A stretch of DNA of 64,000 nucleotides from Leptothoe kymatousa TAU-MAC 1615 (GTDB taxonomy: Bacteria > Cyanobacteriota > Cyanobacteriia > Phormidesmidales > Phormidesmidaceae): contig NZ_JADOER010000013.1 in the NCBI RefSeq assembly GCF_018739865.1, positions 1 to 64,000 of the forward strand, read 5' to 3'. The notes under the pieces are model-generated. The model ran no database searches. It saw only the letters and a list, made by a program, of their open reading frames with translations, and was not told the origin of the DNA. This document shows positions 34,542-42,700 of this stretch, in pieces; position 1 is the first letter of the stretch, and the number at the start of each line of letters is the position of its first letter. The position numbers were made by a program, and so were the translations under genes.

Positions 34542-34713
34542 CGACCCGATCTCCGAATAGGGTTTGCCCAGGAATTCTATCTTGATATTTCAGTAGCTAT
34601 GCAATTCGTGTAGATACTTAAGCATTCTTGAAACCCGGTATTGGCTTTGCAATACAGTGGTCATTTTTCTGCGTGTTGTCGTTGGCTGACTCTTCCAACA
34701 AGTTTGCAATTAC

Positions 34714-35409
34714 CTAGCTTGCACCACCGTAGCGGGCTGTCTTTGTTTTATCTGCTTCCAACCAGGCCCATAGCTGATCGCCGAGGGAAAAATGCCACCA
34801 TTCGTTGGGATGTTGCTGAAACCCGGCGGACTTCATCGCCTGGGAGAGAATCAAACGCGCCTGGTGAAACTGTTCCCCACCGGGTTTATCCGCAAAATAG
34901 TTCGGAAACGACCGTTCAGAAATCTCATCGATCTCTGACCCCATGTCCACCACCTGCTGCCCATCGTCCACCAGGGTAATATCCACGGCTGCCCCCGTGC
35001 TGTGGGGCGGTGGCGTCGCCGGATCGTGGCTGGGCGCTGCCCAAAACTGACACACCTGGTCCATTAGCTCCTGTTTAGGAGCCTCCGACCCACCCGGATG
35101 TTGTTTTTGCCAATCCTGCAACAGCTGTCCGTAGGTGTAGTCCACCATAAACTGTTGCACCGCAATGGGGCGATAGGCATCAAAAATCTGGATCCGCCAG
35201 CCGGGGTGATCTGTCTGCAGCAATTCTTGGGCCTGGAGCAATGCCTGGAGCACCCCTTGGCGCACATAGTAGGGAGATCGCTCACCATAGGGCGCCCCCA
35301 ACACCGCATAGGGATGGGGATCCACCACGGCAAACTGCTCTAAGGGGATGGGCACCAGCGGTTCGCCGCATTCCTGAATGGGAACGCGCTGATAGGGTTT
35401 TGAAACCAT
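34714..35409 (-). CDS. VanX-like D-alanyl-D-alanine dipeptidase (M15D)
   Basis: A 231-aa zinc dipeptidase. Substrate and metal motifs: FDAYRPIAVQQ, HSTGAAVDITLVD (the SxHxxGxAxD type with His and Asp zinc ligands) and EWWHFSLGD (catalytic Glu and third ligand His). It hydrolyses D-Ala-D-Ala or similar dipeptides and likely recycles peptidoglycan rather than conferring resistance, because no vanHA or ligase gene is near. It has no signal peptide. It starts 3 nt after hisH ends, so the two are co-transcribed, with GTAGGG as ribosome site overlapping the hisH stop. Confidence 0.9.
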   Translation of the reverse strand: MVSKPYQRVPIQECGEPLVPIPLEQFAVVDPHPYAVLGAPYGERSPYYVRQGVLQALLQAQELLQTDHPGWRIQIFDAYRPIAVQQFMVDYTYGQLLQDWQKQHPGGSEAPKQELMDQVCQFWAAPSHDPATPPPHSTGAAVDITLVDDGQQVVDMGSEIDEISERSFPNYFADKPGGEQFHQARLILSQAMKSAGFQQHPNEWWHFSLGDQLWAWLEADKTKTARYGGAS

Positions 35410-35412
35410 GGT

Positions 35413-36051
35413 CTACCCTACCGCAACGGGCTGTTTTACCATTTCCACAAAGTTGGCCAACAGTTTCAACCCGGTTTTGGCCGACTTTTCTGGGTGGAAC
35501 TGCACCGCCATCAGGTTGTCTTTTGTGACGGCTGCCGTGACCGTTTGGCTACCGTGGGTGACGGTGGCGGCCACAATGCTGGGGTCGGTGGTCTCAGCGT
35601 AGTAGGAATGGACGAAATATACCCAGTCGTCGGTGGCGATGTCGGTCCACAGGGGATGGTCGGACTTGGCGAGCTGGAGCTGGTTCCAACCCATGTGGGG
35701 AATGGTGATGCTGGGTTCGGGCTTAAATTTGCGGAGGGTGCCCTTGAGGACGCCGATGCCGGGTTCTACGCCTTCTTCGGAGGCCTCGAACAATAGCTGG
35801 AGGCCAACGCAGATGCCGAGGAAGGGCTTGCCGCTGGCGATGACGTCGAGGATGGGCTGCTCTAGGTTGCGATCTCGCAAATGCTGCACTGCCGGATCAA
35901 AGGACCCCACACCGGGGAGCACCACCCCATCGGCCCGATGCAGCACCTCTGGCTGGTCGGTCACTATGGGGATGGCCCCAGCAAACTCCAGCCCCTTGCA
36001 GGCGGAGTGCAGGTTACCCATGTCGTAATCAATCACAGCAATGGTTGGCAT
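35413..36051 (-). CDS. hisH: Imidazole glycerol phosphate synthase glutaminase subunit HisH
   Basis: A 212-aa class I glutamine amidotransferase. It supplies ammonia to HisF in histidine synthesis. Motifs: IAVIDYDMGNLHSACKGLE, LPGVGSFDPAV, nucleophile Cys81 in GICVGLQLLFE, and the His/Glu pair in AVQFHPEKS. hisF is not in the window. It forms a two-gene unit with the VanX-like gene, an unrelated pairing. Upstream is a 113-nt region with a dispersed 32-nt repeat. Confidence 0.95.
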   Translation of the reverse strand: MPTIAVIDYDMGNLHSACKGLEFAGAIPIVTDQPEVLHRADGVVLPGVGSFDPAVQHLRDRNLEQPILDVIASGKPFLGICVGLQLLFEASEEGVEPGIGVLKGTLRKFKPEPSITIPHMGWNQLQLAKSDHPLWTDIATDDWVYFVHSYYAETTDPSIVAATVTHGSQTVTAAVTKDNLMAVQFHPEKSAKTGLKLLANFVEMVKQPVAVG

Positions 36052-36110
36052 GGCTCTCTTAGGTAGACGATTACTGCTCTATACTAAACCCTTGTTCGAG
36101 TTACCAACTT

Positions 36111-36142
36111 AAAGCAGAACGATTTCCCCAGAAATCTAGAGT
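36111..36142 (+). repeat. Dispersed 32-nt repeat, copy 2
   Basis: AAAGCAGAACGATTTCCCC... to GAAATCTAGAGT. It matches 19601-19632 at 26 of 32 positions. In both places a TTCCGAC-type heptamer follows. It sits between hisH and the pyroglutamyl-peptidase-like gene. Confidence 0.55.
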
Positions 36143-36165
36143 TTGGAATTCCGACTTTTACACCA

Positions 36166-36669
36166 ATGGCGTCACCCATACTTATTACCAGTTTTTGTCC
36201 TTGGAAAGCCCATCAGGGCTTAAATTCTAGCGATGTGCTGTTGGCCCAAATCGCGCCCAGGTTGCCGCCCAATGCCGTGATGCTGCGCCAGCTGCCGGTA
36301 AATTTTGACCTGGCCCCCATGCGGGTGATTAACCAAATTGTGGTGTACCGTCCCAAGGTGGTGATTTGTTGTGGCATGGCGGAAACCCGCGACACCCTGA
36401 CGGTGGAACGGTGGGGCACCTATGAAAAACAGGCGCTGGAAACACCCATCGATTTAGCTAACCTGATCGACCATACGGTGCACACCCACATTAGTGAAGA
36501 TGCCGGGGATTTTGTATGCAACCGGCTTTACTATCGGGTGTTAAAACATGTGCAACAACAATCTACGGCGGCGTTGTTTGTGCATGTGCCGTTAATTAAG
36601 CCTGCCAATAACGTTGTTCTAGAGTTTGACTTTCTCAAGATTGTTGAACATTTAAATCATGTGTGTTGA
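36166..36669 (+). CDS. Pyroglutamyl-peptidase I-like cysteine peptidase (C15)
   Basis: A 167-aa protein of the C15 fold, shorter than the usual 200-215 aa. The catalytic set is placed as in the family: Glu81 (TVERWGTYEKQ), Cys118 in DAGDFVCNRLYY and His140 in FVHVP. The N-terminus PILITSFCPWKAHQGLNSS matches the family loop (normally TGFEPFGG-type). It removes N-terminal pyroglutamate in true members. The N-terminal motif differs, so specificity may be altered. No signal peptide. Confidence 0.8.
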   Translation: MASPILITSFCPWKAHQGLNSSDVLLAQIAPRLPPNAVMLRQLPVNFDLAPMRVINQIVVYRPKVVICCGMAETRDTLTVERWGTYEKQALETPIDLANLIDHTVHTHISEDAGDFVCNRLYYRVLKHVQQQSTAALFVHVPLIKPANNVVLEFDFLKIVEHLNHVC

Positions 36670-37041
36670 CGCCCTTTCCCGAAGGTAAGCTTACCCTTCG
36701 ACTCCGCTCAGGGTGCGCGCAAAGGCCCTTGAGCCTACGGTGTACACACAAGTTATCGTCAAGTCGCTTAGTTTCTAGAAGCCCCCTAAGTCCCCAAGAA
36801 TTGGGGGACTTTGAGCTTGAGTTTCCCCCCAGGATTGGGGGGACTAAGGGGGGCAATGCAGCATTTTGAGCTTTAGTCCGAGATGTGTGTACACCGTAGG
36901 CCCCTGAGCGGAGTCGAAGGGGGCGCCCAGGGGCCTGGAGGAGACGTTCTATTTTTTTACGATGGATTTGTCCGTGGGCACAACTGGCTAAACCGGGTGT
37001 AATCTTCTTTATAACCAATGGCCGCTTAATTCTGTTTTTCC
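36670..37041. repeat. Nested inverted-repeat element (228 bp) in a gene-free spacer
   Basis: Outer arms: CCCTTCGACTCCGCTCAG at 36694-36711 and its exact complement at 36904-36921. Second arms: CCTACGGTGTACACACA at 36734-36750 and its complement at 36884-36900. Inside lie GCCCCCTAAGTCCCC at 36781-36795 against 36837-36854 (imperfect), with hairpins CCCCAA-GAA-TTGGGG at 36792-36806 and CCCCCCA-GGAT-TGGGGGG at 36825-36842. The nesting of three arm pairs suggests a composite palindromic element. No transposase or target-site duplication is obvious. The outer sequence resembles a core also seen at 49745-49756. Confidence 0.85.
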
Positions 37042-38370
37042 ATGTTTCCGCTTTTACTTGCCCAAACGCCCCCGGCTGAAATCATTGTTCGTCCCCAGCA
37101 GGTCAGACCGCTGCCTGCGGCGTTGGATACCATCCCGGTATTCAACAGCAACAGCCCTGAGCTGATTGGCACGCCGGGTATTTTGCTGTCCACCTTTCCC
37201 CCGGCGGGCATGGCCACCCCAGAGGCCCATTTAGACTTTGCCTTTGAGGGCCGGTTTGATCTGTTTGCCCACCATGTGTACAAGGCCGAGGATCCTGAGG
37301 ATCTTAGCTCCATGTATGTGGCGATTTTGGTGCACAATCCGGGCACGGAAGCGGTGACGGTGGATGTGCTGTCGGGGGCGAGCTACCTAAGCCAGCCCGA
37401 TGCGCCCTTTATTCAGCTGCCCAGTGCCGTTGCGTTTTCCCCAGATGAGCCGGTGTTTGCCGGTCCTGGCAGTCGGGTAATGGGGGATTTAATCCAGGGA
37501 CAGCGCCAGGAGGGACTGCCCTCCCAGCTGGTGGTGGCCCCCGGTGCCAATGCCCTGTTGATCAATGTGCCGATTCCGGTGGCAGACTTGGAGCCGCCCA
37601 TTAATGGCCGCTCTACGCTAATGGAGCTGGACAGCAGCGGCCCGATATATTTGGCTAGTTTGGCCCAGTCCGCCGCTGGGGGCGCCGAGGAAACGGCACC
37701 GTCCTTGGCCCAGTGGGAAACGCTGTTGGCCACATCGGGGCTGGCGGGGCCTCGCGATCGCGCCCCCACCCCCATCACCGACAATCCAGAGAAAATTATC
37801 TACGGTCGGGTGGCCGGGGTGGCCCAGGGCTCTAGCTGGACGGCGGTGCTCACCGACGACGACGAGACCCCGCAGCTCACCATTCCGGCTGCGGGCGGGG
37901 CCATTTCCTACGGCATTAGCACCCTCTATGGTGGCGAACTGGGCACCGGCCAAAACCAAAGCGCCGAAATGCTGGTGCGCTACGACGATACGGCCTACCA
38001 GGCCCACGGCAACTATGGGGTGGAATACAACCTCACCCTGCCCCTCTACAACCCGAGCGATCGGCCCCAAACGGTGACGGTGGCCCTAGAAACCCCCATC
38101 AAGGAAGATCAGCTTTCCACCGAGGGGCTACAGTTTTTTGAAACCCTGCCCAACCGCACCTTTTTCCGGGGGCCGGTGCAGGTGCGCTACCGTAGCGATC
38201 GCGGCTTGCCCCAAATCCGCAATGTCCATTTGGTGCAGCTGCGGGGACAGCAGGGAGAGCCCCTGGCCACCCTTACCCTAGCCCCCCAGGAACAGCGCCG
38301 GGTAAACCTAACCCTGCGCTATCCCCCCGACTCCACCCCCCCCCAGGTGATTACGATTCAAACTGAGTAA
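37042..38370 (+). CDS. DUF3370 domain-containing protein
   Basis: A 442-aa protein matching the cyanobacterial DUF3370 family, of unknown function. N-terminus MFPLLLAQTPPAEIIVRPQQVRPLPAALDT; LDFAFEGRFDLFAHHVYKA and NYGVEYNLTLPLYNP follow. The composition is beta-rich and Thr/Pro-rich. A signal peptide is weak or absent at this start. A strong intrinsic terminator follows 18 nt after the stop. It is alone on its strand, so no operon context helps. Confidence 0.82.
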   Translation: MFPLLLAQTPPAEIIVRPQQVRPLPAALDTIPVFNSNSPELIGTPGILLSTFPPAGMATPEAHLDFAFEGRFDLFAHHVYKAEDPEDLSSMYVAILVHNPGTEAVTVDVLSGASYLSQPDAPFIQLPSAVAFSPDEPVFAGPGSRVMGDLIQGQRQEGLPSQLVVAPGANALLINVPIPVADLEPPINGRSTLMELDSSGPIYLASLAQSAAGGAEETAPSLAQWETLLATSGLAGPRDRAPTPITDNPEKIIYGRVAGVAQGSSWTAVLTDDDETPQLTIPAAGGAISYGISTLYGGELGTGQNQSAEMLVRYDDTAYQAHGNYGVEYNLTLPLYNPSDRPQTVTVALETPIKEDQLSTEGLQFFETLPNRTFFRGPVQVRYRSDRGLPQIRNVHLVQLRGQQGEPLATLTLAPQEQRRVNLTLRYPPDSTPPQVITIQTE

Positions 38371-38387
38371 TTTTTTCGTCCGCGTTC

Positions 38388-38424
38388 AAAAAGCCCCCTT
38401 TTATTGGAGAAAAGGGGGCTTTTT
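38388..38424 (+). terminator. Intrinsic terminator of DUF3370 gene
   Basis: AAAAAGCCCCCTTTT (38388-38402) pairs with AAAAGGGGGCTTTTT (38410-38424), loop of 7 nt. A GC-rich stem with a T-tract at the 3' side makes it a classical terminator, possibly bidirectional. Confidence 0.9.
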
Positions 38425-38582
38425 GTCATAGCCGGGGATTTATCCCGAAGTGGGGGGACGGTAACAGTAAATGTACTTGTCTAGCAGGCACGGCATCTTT
38501 CCTCAATGGACCTTTTTTAACTGTTTCTACGACGTAACTATGGTCCGTCATCAAGCCTATTTGATGTAGGTACCTTGCAAGC

Positions 38583-39791
38583 ATGTCAACACCGCCCATT
38601 ATTCATAGCCTCGACCAAAAGATACAGCAGGCAAAGCGTTCGTTATATACAGGTCTGCTGGCCGTCAGCACAGAAACGGATACCAAAATCCCATGGGTGT
38701 TTTATTTTCTCATGGGGCAAATTGTTTGGGCCAATTCCCGCACCCATCCCAAGCGCCGCTGGCAGCGACAGTATGTGAAACACTCTCCTCAACTAAAAAA
38801 ACACAACGGCGCTGTCAACCACCGCGATATTCCCAACTACAAAACGGTGTCACGGCTGGTGATGCACCAACGGTTTGACCAAGAACAGTTTTCTAAAATT
38901 GTGCGCGGCTGTATCACGGAAGTCCTGTTTGACATTCTGTATACAACGCAGGTGGCTTCGGTGGAGACACTGACCTATAAGGCCAGTCCCCGCAAAGGGG
39001 TGGATTTTCCTTGCATTGCCCTGCAGCAAACCGACATGTGGGAGCAGGCTCAACAAGACTGGCAGGCTTGGCAAGGGGCAAATTTGCTAGATTGTTGTCC
39101 AAATCTTGCCCCCAAAGTGGTTCAATCCGACCTGCTGCAAGATTCTACGCGGCCCGATATTTTTAAGGTTTTGAATCATTTGGCCGATGGGCAGCAAACC
39201 CTGCGGGATCTGGCGGTGAAAGCCGACTATCCCCTGATTCCCCTGGCCCAATCCCTAGTACCCCACATTCGTCGCAACCTAATCCAGCTGGTGTATGTGG
39301 ATGATTTCTCCCACCATGGTCGCCTCAAAACATCGAGTCTAGACGCATTGGCCAGCGGCGCTCCACCCACCCACCTAATTTCGGACGAAGACCCTGGGGT
39401 GATTTATATTACGGCCAATCTGGGGGATGGGCAGGCGATGGCGAATATTTTCAATGGTTCGGGCTATCGCTACTGTGCCATTACCGATCCGGTGGATGCG
39501 TTGAACCAGCTGATGGACTATGCGCCCAAGCTGATTTTCCTGGATTTAATGATGCCGGTGATCAATGGCTATGAGCTATGTGTTCAAATTCGTCGGATTA
39601 TTGAATTTAGGCAAGTGCCCATCGTGCTGATTGCCAATAGCCAAAGCATTCCCGACCGGGTGCGGGCTAAGTTTGTCGGGGCCACCGGCTTTTTAAGCTA
39701 TCCCATCAAGGCGTCCCAGGTGCTGCCCGTTGCCATGAAACATCTGAAAGCAGAAGATGCTGAACCCGTGGCGGCGGGATCTAAGGTGTAG
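38583..39791 (+). CDS. PatA/PixG-like regulator with degenerate C-terminal receiver
   Basis: A 402-aa protein. An N-terminal PATAN-like region (about 1-250) with IPWVFYFLMGQIVWANS resembles cyanobacterial PatA/PixG proteins that control pili and phototaxis. A CheY-like domain occupies about 272-395. Asp321 in LIFLDLMMP is at the phospho-acceptor position. The acidic pair before it is replaced (IYITANLGDG), the conserved Thr is Ile350 and the conserved Lys is Tyr373 (FLSYPIKA). Phosphorylation is therefore doubtful. It converges with the CHAT-TPR gene (4-nt gap). No pilus genes are close. Confidence 0.78.
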   Translation: MSTPPIIHSLDQKIQQAKRSLYTGLLAVSTETDTKIPWVFYFLMGQIVWANSRTHPKRRWQRQYVKHSPQLKKHNGAVNHRDIPNYKTVSRLVMHQRFDQEQFSKIVRGCITEVLFDILYTTQVASVETLTYKASPRKGVDFPCIALQQTDMWEQAQQDWQAWQGANLLDCCPNLAPKVVQSDLLQDSTRPDIFKVLNHLADGQQTLRDLAVKADYPLIPLAQSLVPHIRRNLIQLVYVDDFSHHGRLKTSSLDALASGAPPTHLISDEDPGVIYITANLGDGQAMANIFNGSGYRYCAITDPVDALNQLMDYAPKLIFLDLMMPVINGYELCVQIRRIIEFRQVPIVLIANSQSIPDRVRAKFVGATGFLSYPIKASQVLPVAMKHLKAEDAEPVAAGSKV

Positions 39792-39795
39792 CCCC

Positions 39796-42700
39796 CTATA
39801 GGGCGTTGCCAATCAGAATAAATGGAGCCCAGTGGTAGGGATGGGCCGCACCGGCGGGGCGTTCTGCCCAATCAGAGGCGATGCCGCTGCGCATAGCGCC
39901 CAGGCGAGTGGGCACATCCTGGCTGTAGAGCAAACTGAGTTGGGCCTGTTGTAGGGCTTCGGCCTTGGTGAGGGTGCCGGTGGCGAGAAATTCGTAAAAG
40001 CGCTGCATGAGTAAACTGGTGCTTTGGTCGTTCACAGCCCACAGGGAGGCCATGACGGCCTGGGCCCGGTTGCCCTTTAAAAAGTAGGAACTAATGCCGG
40101 CAATTTCTCGCCCGTCACTGCCCCGTTCTCCATAGGCGGTTTCGCAGGCGGAGAGAACAACTAAATGGACATTTTCTAGATCCGCCTGGAGCAGGGTGTC
40201 AATTTCTGGGATGGCCAGGGGTTCGCCGTTGCCGAGGACTATAAAGGAACGGTCGGGGGAACCGGGTTCAAATTTGGCATGGGTGGCAATGTGCAAAATT
40301 TGGTGTTGATACACTTCCGAGCGCATTAGGTCCTGGTTAAAGGCTTGGTTGAGAAACACTTTGCCAGCGTAAAACCCGTTGCGATCGCGACTGTTTTCCT
40401 TGACGATGTTGTCCAACTCAATGGGCACATTTTCCAGGGCCCGAAAGGGGGGCGCCGGGTCCGATAACCCCAACCCCAGCACCGAGGGATCTCCGGGGGG
40501 CGGATCTAGATCGGTTTCGGTGGCGGCCAAAATGCTAGAGACGGCATATTGTTCAATCAAATATTGTTCGCCATCGTGGAGGGCGGCCATGGGAATATAG
40601 CGGGTGTAGCGATCGTGGGCAAAGATCAGGTGTTTGATTTGGTTGTTGCTCAGCTCCGCTGCCAAGGGCTGGATCAGCCAGTCGTAGAGGATGCGGGACT
40701 TGGCTTGGATGCTGGCTAGGGAGGTGCCGCCCCGGCCAATCTCCTGACGAAAATCCGCCACCGCCTGGGCGAGCTGGGCCTGGGTCACGTCCTTCACCTC
40801 AATGCTGCCCACCACATTGTTTTGCGCCGCCCACAGCAACCACAGCTTGTTGTCCACCACCAGGGGATACACCAGCACCGCATCTTCGTGGGCGGCCAAC
40901 AGCTTACTGGCCTCGTTGCCCAGGTCTTGCGGGTTAATGCACTGGTCGTCCACCTGTTGGCATTCCCGTCGATAGGCCGCCTCAATTGTTTGTACCTGTT
41001 GCCCATACTCCACCAGCAGGGTTTCCCGCTGGCGACTCAGGTCGCTGCGGCTGGCACATCGCGTCGCATCGCACTCTTCAATCGCCTGGCCCAGGGCGAT
41101 CAGGCTACCGTGGGTGGCCTGCACCCGTTGTTCTAAAGGCGTCAGCGAAATGCCGTCGCTGGTCCACACCGCGCGGGTGGTAAACTCTCGCAATTCTTCA
41201 ATTTTTAACAGGTCTAACACCCGCTGGGCTTCCGGAATGCGCCCCTGGGTGAGCAGCACATCCGCCAGTTGGCGATAGGTGTCGGCGATGGACTCGGTGT
41301 AGGAAACCTGTAGATTTTTATCCAGGCCACGAAGGTTCTGCCGTAGGGTTTCATAGGTATTCACCGCCTGCTTGAGAAAAACACTGGCCAGTTCCGGCTG
41401 GCCCTGGTGGTTGAGTCGTTTCCCCAGGGCCGCCAGGGTGCTGGCCTCACTGGGGCGATTGCCCTGGGCGCGGTACAGGGCCAACGATCGCCGCAACAGT
41501 TCCAGGGCCTCCGTAGGCTGGTTCGCCACCAGCCCCAGCCCCTTCAGGGTGGCCCCCATTTCCGATGCCTGGCCAATGCGCTCTTGAATCGCCAGGGCCT
41601 GGGTAAAAACAGAGTTAGCTGCGGCCAGGTTGTTTAGGTTGTACTGAGCATAGCCAATGTTGGTCAGGGTCAGGGCCTCTGAACCCACGGCCCCCACGGC
41701 TTGGTAGATTTCCAGGGCCTGGCGATAGTGGCCGAGGGCCAGGGCGTAGTTGCCCTGGGTGGCGGCACTGTTGCCCAGGGTGTTGTAGATGGACGCCTCC
41801 CCGGTGACGGCCCCAATCTCTTTGAAAATTTGCAGTGCCTCCTGGTATTGGGCCACCGCCTGGTCTGGCTGGCCTAAACTTTCGTAGGTTTCTCCCAGGG
41901 CCTGGAGAGAATAGGCAATGTCATCTAAATCCTTGAGATCGCGGGAGATCTCTAGGGCCGTTTGTTGATCGGCTAGGGCCGCGGCAAACTCCCCCTGGCT
42001 CAGGTATATATTTCCCCGGATGCGGATGCCACTGGCTTCGCGGCTACGCTGACCGATGCGCTGGTGAATGTCCAGGGCCTGGGTGATGTGGGCCAGGGCT
42101 TGGTCGTAGTCTCCTTGGTAGCGCACCAGATTGCTCAGGTTCATTAGCTGATTGGCTTGGCTGGGCAGAAACATCAGCTCTTGGGACAGCGTTAGCGCCC
42201 GCTGCAGATACTCATGGGCCTGGGTGTAGTTGCCCTGGCTTTGGTACAGGGTGCCGATGTTGGCCAAGGTGGTGGGCTCCAGGGGCTTGAGGCCAATGGC
42301 GGTAATGAGGTCTAGGGCCCGTTGATAATAGTCTAGGGCCAGGGCATATTCCCCCTGGCTGTCGTAGGCAATGGCGATGTTGTTTAAGCTAGTGGCGATG
42401 CTGGCGCGGGCGTCAATGGATTCTTCAATGGCCAGGGCCGCCTGAAACGAGGTGAGGGCTAGGGCGTAGTTTCCCTGTTCTTGGTAAATATTGCCAATGT
42501 TGTTAATCAATCCAGCTTCCCCAGCCGGGTCGTTAAGGGTTTGAACAATTTCCAGGGCCCGCTCCCTGAGGGCTAAAGACTCCTGGTAGTTGCCCCGCTC
42601 TGCATAGACGCTGCCAATGTTGTTTAGTAGTTTTTGTTCAGCGTCAACGGTGCTGTCTAGGCACAGATCTCTTGCCCGTTGGGCGAGCTGCTGGTTCTGG

